Shown in pieces: positions 17,127 through 25,524 of a stretch of DNA of 64,000 nucleotides. Origin of the DNA: Vicinamibacterales bacterium (GTDB lineage: Bacteria; Acidobacteriota; Vicinamibacteria; Vicinamibacterales; JAKQTR01); the NCBI GenBank assembly GCA_025456345.1, contig JALOKU010000006.1:1-64000 (forward strand), written 5' to 3'. The stretch's first letter is position 1; every line of letters begins with the position of its first letter. Under the pieces are notes generated by a model. The model saw only the letters and a list, made by a program, of their open reading frames with translations, had not been told where the DNA came from and searched no databases. Position numbers and translations under genes: made by a program.

Positions 17127-17162
17127 ACATGCAGGTCCCGCGGCGCCGGGAGCCGCCCGCGC

Positions 17163-19370
17163 TCAGAACCGCAAGTTCGCCGTGAGGATCGCGCTGATGC
17201 CAGGCGCCGGAACGGCCCGTGGATCAGTGCTCCCGGGATAGGATTGATCGAGCATGTTCCGGACGTTGAAATTGAGGTCGATCCACGCCGCAAGCGTGGC
17301 GCCGGCGATCGCATCCACGACGGTATACCCGGGCATGCGGACCTCGGTCGGGCCTGGCCTGTCGTCGACGTCGTAGAACGAGCCCCGCAGCATCACGAAT
17401 CCCTTCGCCGTGACCGGCCTCCGCAGCCCGAGCGTGAAGGTCGCCGGCGGCATGTCGTCCAGCGCGGCGTCATCGTCGAGGGCGATGCCGCGCGTCAGCG
17501 TGGCGGTCGATTCGAGCGAGAGCAGCCACCCCAGCTGCGCCTGGACTTCCAGCTCCAGCCCGCGGATCCGGGCCTCGCCGCGGTTGCGGTAGAAGAAGAA
17601 ATCGGTCGCCGTCTGGTAGCGCTCGATCAGGTCCTTGATGTTGTACTGGAACCCGAAGAAGCCCAGGCGGATGCGGGGGGCCGTGTAACGCACCCCCAGG
17701 TCGAACTGCACGCTGCGCTCGGGTTTGAGGTCGGGATTGCCGGTGATGAAGCCCCGGCCGGTCGGCCCGCGATAGTAGCGATCGGACACGGTGGCGTCAC
17801 GGAACCCGCTGCCGGCCTGGGCAACGAAGGACACCCCGGCCCAGGGCCCGACCGTCAGCGACCCGCTGCCCGAGAGGGCGCCGTTCGAGGTCTCGTGATC
17901 GCCGAAGTAGCCGCCGCTGTTGCGGCTGGTCACGTAGTCGCCGCGGATGCCGGCGGCGACGGTGGCCTTCGGGGTGAGGGCCGCCTCGATGGAGGCGAAG
18001 GCGCCCGTGCCATTCCGCCGCGCCTGCTCGATCGACTCGCTGAAGACCTCGCTCGCCACGCTGCCGTCGAGCGCGTAGTTGGTCACCGTGTCGGTGGCGT
18101 GCACGTTGAAGCGCCCGTTGAGGTCGATGCCCATCTCGACCCGTGCGCGCGCGAACAGGCGCTCGGCGGAGGTGCGGACCTGGAAGTCGTCCGCATTGTA
18201 GTCAGCCTGCTCCAGGGTCCGCCCGCGCGTGGCTGTGGCGAAGCGGTCCTGGTTGGTCACCTGACGGTAGCGGCCGACGAAGGTGTTGATCGTGACGCGC
18301 TCGAACCCGCCGACCTGCCGCAGGTCGTAGGCCGAGGTGAAGCGGTGGGAATCTTCGATGGGGTAGTAGAACCGGACGGTCGCGGAGTTGTTCCGCGGCC
18401 GGCCGATGTCGCGGCCGAAATCGCTCTGCCAGCTCGCGCCGAGAAGGCCCTTCCCGAGTTCGTAGTCCCCCCTGGCGAGGAACCCCCGATCGGTGGCCCC
18501 GGAGTTGAACACGTCACCCTGCGGGCTCCGGTAGTCGTCGAAATACCGGTAGTGAGCCTGCAGCGCCACGCCGCCCTTGCCCAGGCCTTTTGAGATCTCC
18601 GCCCCGGCGCGCGCTTGAGGCGAGCCGGCCCCCAGCGCGCCCACCACGCGCCCGGCCAGCGGGGAGGCGGGATCGATACGCCGCGTGCGCGCGTAGATGA
18701 CGCCGCCGAATGCGTCCGAGCCGTAGGCCACCGAGCCTGGCCCGCGCGCAATTTCGATCGCATCGAGCACGAACGGATCGAGGAACGTCGCGCTCGGGCC
18801 GACACGGCGGTCGCTGGTCACGCGGGCGCCGTCGAGCAGGATGAGCGTCCGCCCGCGGGCGAGGCCCCGAATGGCGGGCACGGCGGCATGGCCTTCCGAC
18901 ACGGTCGATACGCCGGCCACCGTTTCCAGGGCCTGCGTCAGATTCGCCGGTTGGCGGCCCTGAATCTCCCTCGACGGCAGCAGCGTCGTGGCGTTGGCCA
19001 TCGTCGCTTCGATGTCGGGGGCGGTTCCAGCCGTGACGGTCACGGTTTCGTCCACCAGCGGAGAGATCCGGACCTCGAGCAGGCCGTCGGCCGGGACCTT
19101 CTCCACCAGGACCGGCTTCGTGAACCGCTCGCCGGGCAGGATGACCAGCACTTCAAACGGGGGCGTCAGGTCGGGTTTCCAGGAGAAGCGGCCTTCAGCG
19201 TCCGTGTAAACGGACCCCGGCCGGCCGAGTATCGTCACCTCCACCTTGGCGAGCGGAGTGCCGGTTCGTTCGTCGATGACGACGCCTTCTGTGGCAAACG
19301 CGTCAGCACCAATCAGGAGACCGGCCACGCAAAGTAACGCGCTGGCCCACGGCGACCCGCTCAAACGCAT
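17163..19370 (-). CDS. TonB-dependent outer-membrane receptor with N-terminal carboxypeptidase-like domain
   Basis: 735 residues from ATG 19370. Signal peptide (residues 1-25), then a carboxypeptidase-regulatory-like fold (I-D-E-R-T-G-T-P-L-A-K-V-E-V ... Y-T-D-A-E-G-R-F). Next come a plug domain (R-E-I-Q-G-R-Q-P-A-N-L-T-Q-A-L-E-T-V-A-G-V and I-R-G-L-A-R-G-R-T-L-I-L-L-D-G) and a barrel ending in N-L-R-F with a terminal aromatic residue. This is the standard layout of Acidobacteriota/Bacteroidetes importers for siderophores or oligosaccharides. No partner gene is adjacent, so the ligand is not known. Confidence 0.9.
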   Translation of the reverse strand: MRLSGSPWASALLCVAGLLIGADAFATEGVVIDERTGTPLAKVEVTILGRPGSVYTDAEGRFSWKPDLTPPFEVLVILPGERFTKPVLVEKVPADGLLEVRISPLVDETVTVTAGTAPDIEATMANATTLLPSREIQGRQPANLTQALETVAGVSTVSEGHAAVPAIRGLARGRTLILLDGARVTSDRRVGPSATFLDPFVLDAIEIARGPGSVAYGSDAFGGVIYARTRRIDPASPLAGRVVGALGAGSPQARAGAEISKGLGKGGVALQAHYRYFDDYRSPQGDVFNSGATDRGFLARGDYELGKGLLGASWQSDFGRDIGRPRNNSATVRFYYPIEDSHRFTSAYDLRQVGGFERVTINTFVGRYRQVTNQDRFATATRGRTLEQADYNADDFQVRTSAERLFARARVEMGIDLNGRFNVHATDTVTNYALDGSVASEVFSESIEQARRNGTGAFASIEAALTPKATVAAGIRGDYVTSRNSGGYFGDHETSNGALSGSGSLTVGPWAGVSFVAQAGSGFRDATVSDRYYRGPTGRGFITGNPDLKPERSVQFDLGVRYTAPRIRLGFFGFQYNIKDLIERYQTATDFFFYRNRGEARIRGLELEVQAQLGWLLSLESTATLTRGIALDDDAALDDMPPATFTLGLRRPVTAKGFVMLRGSFYDVDDRPGPTEVRMPGYTVVDAIAGATLAAWIDLNFNVRNMLDQSYPGSTDPRAVPAPGISAILTANLRF

Positions 19371-19664
19371 GATCACGACCTCGACGGAGGGGGAACAGGA
19401 GGCTCCGAGGCACACTACCACGGCCGCCTGGAGTTTGTTTACCGGCGGAAGACGTCGCCCGAAGGCCGCCGTCGGATGCGCAGGGCTTCAGGGTGCCTCG
19501 GCGGTCCACGTCGTCTGCACGCCGGTACAACGTCTGGCTCTGCAAGAACTTGGCGTGCCTTCGCCAGTCACCCGTGGAAGACCGGGGGACGGTGGCTGAT
19601 GCCGACCAGACGTTGGCAAAAGCGAACAAAAAACGAAATACGCGAGAAACACGTGTGATTTCGA
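19371..19664. other. Intergenic region upstream of carD
   Basis: 391 bp separate the TonB gene start from carD. The part before the carD promoter has no gene that I can support. Base composition falls sharply from about 19600, where A/T-rich runs (AAAACGAAATACGC) lead into the promoter. Confidence 0.4.
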
Positions 19665-19693
19665 TTGATTTCTTTAGAAAATCGGGCTACAAT
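19665..19693 (+). promoter_or_regulatory. Sigma70 promoter of carD
   Basis: TTGATT (19665-19670), 17-nt spacer, TACAAT (19688-19693), lying in an A/T-rich island unlike the rest of the window. The predicted transcript has a leader of about 60 nt and a Shine-Dalgarno GAGGGG before the GTG at 19762. Confidence 0.75.
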
Positions 19694-19761
19694 GTCAATG
19701 TTGTAGGTGCCTCCGGCCCTCCGACCTTTCGAACACACCACGAGAAAGTGAGGGGACCTCT

Positions 19762-20334
19762 GTGACATTCCAGATCGGCGACAAGGTCATTTACCCTAAT
19801 CACGGACTTGGCATTGTCGAGCGCATCGAAGAGAAGACCATCCTCGGGACCACCTGCGGTTTCTACCACCTCCGCATTGCCGCCAACGACACGACGGTGC
19901 TCGTACCGCTGGCCAATGTGGACGGCGTAGGGCTTCGCCGGGCGATTGACGATGGGGAAGTGGACAGGCTCTTCAAGCTGCTCGGCGACGGCAAGATCGA
20001 CAGCCAGCAGAACTGGAAGGGCCGCTTCAAGGACAACTCCGAGAAGATGCGGACAGGGTCGATCTACGACGTGGCCGACGTGCTGAAGAGCCTCACGCTG
20101 CTCAGCAAGTCGAAGAGCCTGTCGTTCCGCGAGAAGCGCATGCTGGATCGCGCGCGGTTCCTCATCATCACCGAGGTCGCGGAGGTCACCAGCCGTGTCG
20201 CGACGTCGGTCGAGGGGATTCTCGACCAGGCGCTGTCCAAGTGCATCGCGGCCCGCAGCCGCAATATCGAGAAGGCCAAGGCCGTGAAGGCTCCCATCAA
20301 GCTGGCGGTGGCGAAGCGCGCCAAGGCGTCCTAG
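19762..20334 (+). CDS. carD: CarD/CdnL family transcriptional regulator
   Basis: 190 residues from GTG 19762 with GAGGGG upstream. The N-terminal CarD_CdnL_TRCF domain F-Q-I-G-D-K-V-I-Y-P-N-H-G-L-G is intact, followed by the helical C-terminal half rich in lysine and arginine (K-S-L-S-F-R-E-K-R-M-L). Established: CarD binds RNA polymerase beta and stabilises the open complex, especially at rRNA promoters. It has its own strong promoter and terminator, so it is expressed alone. The basic tail A-K-A-V-K-A-P-I-K-L-A-V is longer than in M. tuberculosis CarD and may contact DNA. Confidence 0.92.
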   Translation: MTFQIGDKVIYPNHGLGIVERIEEKTILGTTCGFYHLRIAANDTTVLVPLANVDGVGLRRAIDDGEVDRLFKLLGDGKIDSQQNWKGRFKDNSEKMRTGSIYDVADVLKSLTLLSKSKSLSFREKRMLDRARFLIITEVAEVTSRVATSVEGILDQALSKCIAARSRNIEKAKAVKAPIKLAVAKRAKAS

Positions 20335-20360
20335 TTCCGCTGGTCCGTCGAACGCCGCAG

Positions 20361-20399
20361 GGCCCGACCCGGCATGGCCGGGCCGGGCCTTTTCCTTTA
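20361..20399 (+). terminator. Rho-independent terminator of carD
   Basis: GGCCCGACCCGGC and GCCGGGCCGGGCC pair over 13 bp with one A-C mismatch around an ATG loop, followed by TTTTCCTTT. It ends where the -10 box of the next gene begins. Confidence 0.85.
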
Positions 20400-20403
20400 T
20401 GAT
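20398..20403 (+). promoter_or_regulatory. -10 box of a probable leaderless promoter
   Basis: TATGAT, 6 nt before the ATG at 20410, directly after the carD terminator. No Shine-Dalgarno is present upstream of that ATG. The -35 region falls in the terminator stem and is poor. Confidence 0.4.
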
Positions 20404-20409
20404 GCGAAC

Positions 20410-23181
20410 ATGGAGCTTCTTGCCGGCCTGGGGCGCACCCTGGGGTTCTCGTTCGCGGCGGGCATCAACCTTTACGCCACCGTCGCCCTTCTCGGGCTGG
20501 CGTCCCGCTTCGGCTGGGTCGCGCTGCCTGCGCAGTTCAAGGCGTTCGACCAGGACTGGGTGATCTACACCGCCATCGTTCTTTACGCCGTCGAGTTCCT
20601 CGCCGACAAGATCCCCTGGGTCGATACGATCTGGGACACCCTGCACACCGTCATCCGCCCGATCGGAGGCGCGCTGATTGCGATCACGACGCTCGGGGAG
20701 GCGTCGCCCACGGTGACCGGCCTGACGGCGCTGCTCGGCGGCGTGGTGGCCGGCAGCTCCCACATCACGAAGGCCGGCACGCGCGTGGTGGCCAACACCA
20801 GCCCGGAGCCGTTCAGCAACTGGCTGCTCAGCCTCGGGGAAGACGTCTTCGTCGTGGGACTGGGGTTGGTGGCCCTCAAGTACCCGGTGGCGGCCCTCAT
20901 CGTCGTCATCGTGCTGCTGGGCTTCATCGCTCTGTTCGCGGCCGTCATCGTCCGCGCGTTCACGCGGCGGTTCCGGCGCCCGTCGGTGGCCGCGTCGAAC
21001 ATCGCCGCCTGCACGCTGGTCGCCCTCGCGCTGGGCGCGTCGCCGGTGATCCTGGCCCAGTCCGGGCCGCCCCCGCAGCCCGGCGGTGCCGCGCAGGCGC
21101 CGGCCGGCCAGCAACAGCCCCCGCCGCAGGAGCAGCGCCCCGTCTTCCGGGGCGGGGCGAACTTCGTCCGCGTCGATGTCTTCGCGACCAAAAACGGCGT
21201 GCCCGTGGAGGACCTCAAGGCGGAGGACTTCGACATCGCCGAAGACGGCGACGCGCAGAAGGTCGAGACGTTCGAGTTCGTGAAGATCCAGACCGGCGGC
21301 GACCCGATTACCCGGGTTGAGCCGCGCACGGTGCGTGAGTCGCGAGAGATGGTCGCTGACCCGCGTGCCCGCGTGTTCGTGCTGTTTCTCGACACCTACC
21401 ACGTCGGGCAGGGGTCGGCGGTCAACATCCGGCGTCCGCTCATCAACATGCTGAACCGGCTGGCGGGGCCCGAGGACCTCATCGCGCTCATGACGCCCGA
21501 TATGGCCGCCAGCGACATCACCTTCACGCGCCGGACGGACAAGATCGCCGACCTCATCGATCGCGCCGGCTTCTGGGGACAGCGCAACGAGCTCGTCAAG
21601 AAGGACCCGATCGATCAGATGTACGAGCAGTGCTACCCGCCGGAGGCCGGCTCGGGCCGGGCGACGTCGGTGATCGCGGAAGAGATGATCCAGCGGCGGC
21701 GCGAGAAGGCCACCCTCGACGCCCTCGAGGAACTGGTGTTCTACCTGGGCGGTCTCCGCGAGGAGCGGAAAGGCATCCTGCTCGTGAGCGAAGGATGGCT
21801 GCTGTTCCGCCCGAACCGGTCCCTGGCGGAGATGGGTGGCACGCCTCAGCGGCCGGGCGTCTACGTGGGACCCGACGGCCGCATCGCGACGTCCGACCCG
21901 CGGCGGGCCGCCGGCATGGACAGGAGCCGTTGCGATCAGGACCGCCTGGCGCTGGCGGGTATCGACGACTCGCGCCGCTACCTGGACATCCTCCGCGTGG
22001 CCAATCGATCGAACGCGAGCTTCTATCCGATCGAGCCCCGCGGCCTCGTGGTGTTCGACACCGACCTCGGGCCCAACCCGCCGCCGCCGATCAACGTCGA
22101 CTTCGACATGCTCCGTCAACGCCATGACACGCTGAAGACGGCGGCGCTCAACACCGACGGCATCGCCGTCATGGATTCGAACGACATCAATGCGGGACTC
22201 CAGCGCGTGGTGTCCGACCTGTCCTCGTACTATCTCCTCGGCTACTCCTCGACCAACGCGAAAGCCGATGGCCGCTACCGCACAATCAGGGTGCGCGTGA
22301 AACGGCCCGGCATCGAGGTGCGCGCGCGCAAGGGCTACCAGGCGCCGACCGCGGAAGAGGTGGCGAAGCGCGCCGCGCTGGCGACGGCGTTGCCTTCGGC
22401 TGATCCCGAAGCCGCGGCCATCGGCAAGGCCGTCGCCTCGCTCGAAGGCGTCAGGGCGAGCGCCGCATTCCGCCTGACGGTCAATGCTGGCTGGTGGATG
22501 CCGGCCGGGGAGCCGGTGAAGGGGGCGCCGCAGGGGGCCGAGCCGGCGCTGTGGATCCTGGGCGAGGTGGATCCGAAGGCCCGGGGAGGCGAGGACTGGG
22601 TCAACGGCGGCGAGGCGGACATCGCGCTGACCACCGAGGGCGGCACCACCGTTGTCCGCTACACCGTCCCGGTGCCGGCGGGCACCACGCGGTTCCAGTC
22701 ACGGTTCCCGCGCTCCGCCGACGATGTGTGGCTCGATCCCGGCACCTACGTGCTGCGCGTGCGCGCGAAGCCGGCGGGGGGTGGGATTCCCACCACCGAC
22801 ACCTCGCGCGTCAGCGTGCCGGCTCCGCCCGGCACCGCGAAGCTGGTCATGGGACAGCCGTTCTACGCGCGGCGTCTCGGCGGCCCGAACTCCGATGAAC
22901 TGCCGACGGCCGACCCGCGGTTCCGGCGCACCGAGCGGCTGATCGTGCAGGCGTCGGCCTCCATGGCGCCCGACGCGGTCACCGCCGAACTGCTCGACCG
23001 CAGCGGCAAGGTGCTCTCCCTGCCGGTTGCCGCCTCGATTGTCGACAAGGACTCCGTGCGGTGGGCCCGCGCGGAACTGGTCCTGGCGCCGCTCGCGGCC
23101 GGCGACTACCTGCTGCGCCTCTCGTCGAAGCGCGGGGAGGAACAGATCGTGACGCTGGCGCCGTTCAGGATCATTCCCTGA
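20410..23181 (+). CDS. DUF4126 membrane domain fused to VWFA-related acidobacterial domain protein
   Basis: 923 residues. Residues 1-190 are a DUF4126 membrane domain with five or six helices (A-G-I-N-L-Y-A-T-V-A-L-L-G, N-T-S-P-E-P-F-S-N). From about residue 193 there is a signal-peptide-like stretch (A-A-S-N-I-A-A-C-T-L-V-A-L-A-L-G), then a P/Q-rich linker, then the TIGR03436-type VWFA domain (N-F-V-R-V-D-V-F-A-T-K-N-G ... V-F-V-L-F-L-D-T-Y-H-V). In that motif the MIDAS serines are replaced, as in this family. The ATG at 20374 lies in the carD terminator and is not used. GTG 20986 would start the VWFA protein alone with a signal peptide, but no stop separates the two, so this may be a fusion or two genes read in one frame. 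Function: unknown extracytoplasmic adhesion or quality-control protein. Confidence 0.75.
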   Translation: MELLAGLGRTLGFSFAAGINLYATVALLGLASRFGWVALPAQFKAFDQDWVIYTAIVLYAVEFLADKIPWVDTIWDTLHTVIRPIGGALIAITTLGEASPTVTGLTALLGGVVAGSSHITKAGTRVVANTSPEPFSNWLLSLGEDVFVVGLGLVALKYPVAALIVVIVLLGFIALFAAVIVRAFTRRFRRPSVAASNIAACTLVALALGASPVILAQSGPPPQPGGAAQAPAGQQQPPPQEQRPVFRGGANFVRVDVFATKNGVPVEDLKAEDFDIAEDGDAQKVETFEFVKIQTGGDPITRVEPRTVRESREMVADPRARVFVLFLDTYHVGQGSAVNIRRPLINMLNRLAGPEDLIALMTPDMAASDITFTRRTDKIADLIDRAGFWGQRNELVKKDPIDQMYEQCYPPEAGSGRATSVIAEEMIQRRREKATLDALEELVFYLGGLREERKGILLVSEGWLLFRPNRSLAEMGGTPQRPGVYVGPDGRIATSDPRRAAGMDRSRCDQDRLALAGIDDSRRYLDILRVANRSNASFYPIEPRGLVVFDTDLGPNPPPPINVDFDMLRQRHDTLKTAALNTDGIAVMDSNDINAGLQRVVSDLSSYYLLGYSSTNAKADGRYRTIRVRVKRPGIEVRARKGYQAPTAEEVAKRAALATALPSADPEAAAIGKAVASLEGVRASAAFRLTVNAGWWMPAGEPVKGAPQGAEPALWILGEVDPKARGGEDWVNGGEADIALTTEGGTTVVRYTVPVPAGTTRFQSRFPRSADDVWLDPGTYVLRVRAKPAGGGIPTTDTSRVSVPAPPGTAKLVMGQPFYARRLGGPNSDELPTADPRFRRTERLIVQASASMAPDAVTAELLDRSGKVLSLPVAASIVDKDSVRWARAELVLAPLAAGDYLLRLSSKRGEEQIVTLAPFRIIP

Positions 23182-23187
23182 TTGGGA

Positions 23188-23300
23188 AGGGGCTAGGGAC
23201 TAGGCGCTAGGGGCTAGTCAGTCAACGAGTCACACTCCTCCGCGCACCACGCGGCGGCAGCCGCGCCCGACCAGCGCCCAGCGCCTAGTCCCTAGCCCCT
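23188..23300. repeat. 21-bp perfect inverted repeat between convergent genes
   Basis: AGGGGCTAGGGACTAGGCGC plus T at 23188-23208 is the exact reverse complement of 23280-23300, with a 71-bp spacer. A partial third copy (GCGCTAGGGGCTAGT) follows the left arm. The right arm carries the stop codon of the OPT gene. CTAGGGACTAG-type repeats recur in many GC-rich genomes. Confidence 0.8.
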
Positions 23301-25410
23301 ACATGACCGCCGTGGGCGGCGCGGGCTCGTCGGCGGCCCCAGCCTTCCGCAGCGGCACCGCGATCAGGTACCACACCAATACGGCCGCCGCCACGATCGA
23401 AAGCCACGGCACCAGGCTCGCCAGCGCATCGCTCGCGAAGAAATCGTTCCACTGCCAGAACTGGTGCGACGTCCGCGCGTAGACCACGCCGGCGATGAGC
23501 AGGCCCACCAGCGCTTCACCGGCGATCAGGCCCGACGCCGCCAGCACGCCGGCGTTTTCGACGCGGGCCTTCTGCGCGGCATTGTACCCGCGCTTGTCGC
23601 GGATCTTGTCGACCACGCCGCGGATGACGCCGCCGCAGAAGATCGCGAACGTCGTGCCGAGCGGCAGGTACATGCCCACCGAGAAGAGCATGGGGCTCCG
23701 CACCTTGATCAGGATGAGCGAGATGCCCATGGCGATGCCGACGAAGACCAGCGGCCACGCCATTTCGCCGCCGACGATGCCCTGGGAGAGGGCCGCCATG
23801 AGCCCGGCCTGCGGCGCGCTGTAGGTCTTGCCCCCGAAGCCGCCCGCGGCGCCGAACTGCGCCAGGTCGGAGTTGTGCATCATGTAGAGCGGGAAGAACA
23901 TCACCAGGCCCGCCACCACGACACCGAAGATGTCGCCCACCTGCATCTTCCAGGGCGTTCCTCCCAGGATATGGCCGACCTTCAGGTCCTGGAGCATCTC
24001 GCCGGCGACGGCCGCCGACACGCAGCCCACGGCCGCGACGCCGAGCACCGCCACGACCCCTTCCTTCCCCGTCGCCCCGATGACCACCATCGTCAGCGCG
24101 GCGATGATCGTCGTGGCCAGCGTGAGGCCCGACAGCGGGTTGTTCGACGACCCGATCAACCCGACCAGGTTGCCGGAGACCGCCGCGAAGAAGAAGCCGG
24201 TGACGATCATCACGACCGCCGCGGTGGCCGCCGCCCCGATCGCCCCCGTGAAGTAGTAGTAGAGCGTCACCATCAGGACGAAGATGGCCAGGATGCCCAC
24301 GCCGACCACCCTGAGCGACAGATCCATCTCGGTCCGCTTGGTGGTGGCCGCCGCGGTGGCCGACTTCCGCACGTCGGCGACGCTGCGCTTGAGGCCCCCG
24401 ATCAGGTTGGCACGCATGCGATACAACGTGTACGTGGCGCCCACGAGCATGCCGCCCACCGCGATGGGCCGGACGATGAACTTCCAGAGCGAGACCACCA
24501 TGGCCGCCCAGGCCGCCTCCTCGTTCCCGCCGTTGGCCGCCATGAAGCCGTCGATGAGCTCCGGACCGAGAAAGAAGACGAGCAGTGGCACGAACAGGCC
24601 CCACGCCAGGAGGCCCCCGGCGAAGTTCAGCGCTCCGAGCTGGGGCCCGATGATGTAGCCGACGCCCAGGTAAGCCGGCGTCACATCAGGCGCCGAGAAC
24701 GTCGTGATCCCGCCGGCCGTGATCTTCGGCGAGTCGTCCCTGAGGCCCAGGCGGACGAAGCTCTCGCGCAACCGGCCGACGTGCAGGCTGAACTCGTTCT
24801 GGTCGCGGAAGAGGCCGAAGCCGGCGCTGGAGACGATCCGGATGAGGGCGCCGACCCCCATGGCGCGGAACAGCTGCAGCGCGGCCTCCGAACCCTTCTG
24901 GCCGGCCTTGTGAATCTCGCTGGCCGCAACCGACTCGGGGAACTGCAGCGACGGATCCTCGACCATGACCCGGCGCAGGATCGTGACGAACATGATCCCG
25001 AGCAGCCCGCCCAGGATCATCAGCGACGACGACACCAGGTACTCGTGCCACATGTTCGCGGCGTCGAACTTCCAGAGATTGAGGATGACAAATGCCGGAA
25101 TCGTGAAAATCGCGCCCGCGGCCACCGACTCGCCGATCGAGCCGACAGTCCGGGCGAAGTTCTCCTCCAGGATCGTGCTGCCCTTGAACAGCCGCAGCAC
25201 GGCCATCCCGATGACGGCGGCGGGATAGGTCGCGGCGATGGTCATGCCGGCGCGCAGGCCCAGGTACGCGTTGGCCGCGCCGAGGACGACGCACATGACC
25301 AGGCCGAGGATGAGGGCCCTCACCGTGAATTCGCGTTGGTCGGACGAATCGGGCACGTAGGGCACGTGGCCGCCGCCCGCGGATGGCGTGGACGCGGAGG
25401 TCTGCTTCAT
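23299..25410 (-). CDS. OPT family oligopeptide transporter
   Basis: 703 residues from ATG 25410. About 15 hydrophobic helices; V-R-A-L-I-L-G-L-V-M-C-V-V-L-G-A-A-N-A-Y-L-G-L-R-A-G-M-T is the usual OPT opening, broken here by charged loops. The motif A-A-S-E-I-H-K-A-G and the G-E-M-L-Q-D-L-K-V-G-H-I-L-G block are typical of the bacterial oligopeptide/metal-chelate branch. No partner gene is near. Inner-membrane import of small peptides or their metal complexes is expected. Confidence 0.9.
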   Translation of the reverse strand: MKQTSASTPSAGGGHVPYVPDSSDQREFTVRALILGLVMCVVLGAANAYLGLRAGMTIAATYPAAVIGMAVLRLFKGSTILEENFARTVGSIGESVAAGAIFTIPAFVILNLWKFDAANMWHEYLVSSSLMILGGLLGIMFVTILRRVMVEDPSLQFPESVAASEIHKAGQKGSEAALQLFRAMGVGALIRIVSSAGFGLFRDQNEFSLHVGRLRESFVRLGLRDDSPKITAGGITTFSAPDVTPAYLGVGYIIGPQLGALNFAGGLLAWGLFVPLLVFFLGPELIDGFMAANGGNEEAAWAAMVVSLWKFIVRPIAVGGMLVGATYTLYRMRANLIGGLKRSVADVRKSATAAATTKRTEMDLSLRVVGVGILAIFVLMVTLYYYFTGAIGAAATAAVVMIVTGFFFAAVSGNLVGLIGSSNNPLSGLTLATTIIAALTMVVIGATGKEGVVAVLGVAAVGCVSAAVAGEMLQDLKVGHILGGTPWKMQVGDIFGVVVAGLVMFFPLYMMHNSDLAQFGAAGGFGGKTYSAPQAGLMAALSQGIVGGEMAWPLVFVGIAMGISLILIKVRSPMLFSVGMYLPLGTTFAIFCGGVIRGVVDKIRDKRGYNAAQKARVENAGVLAASGLIAGEALVGLLIAGVVYARTSHQFWQWNDFFASDALASLVPWLSIVAAAVLVWYLIAVPLRKAGAADEPAPPTAVM

Positions 25411-25524
25411 AGCGGCGGATCTTACACGACCGCGGCGGCGGCCGTCCATGCCGCCCTGCGCATCCGGGATAGAATGCGGGCCTCGTATGCGGACACCTCA
25501 CTTCACGCCGATCCCGGTCGCCTG

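Noticed and set aside
20374-20409. ATG within the carD terminator as the start of the DUF4126 gene
   Set aside because: It lies in the terminator stem; ATG 20410 begins the conserved membrane domain.
19687-22125. An 812-residue minus-strand frame opposite carD and the VWFA gene
   Set aside because: Arg/His/Asp-rich shadow with no domain pattern; both real genes are well supported.
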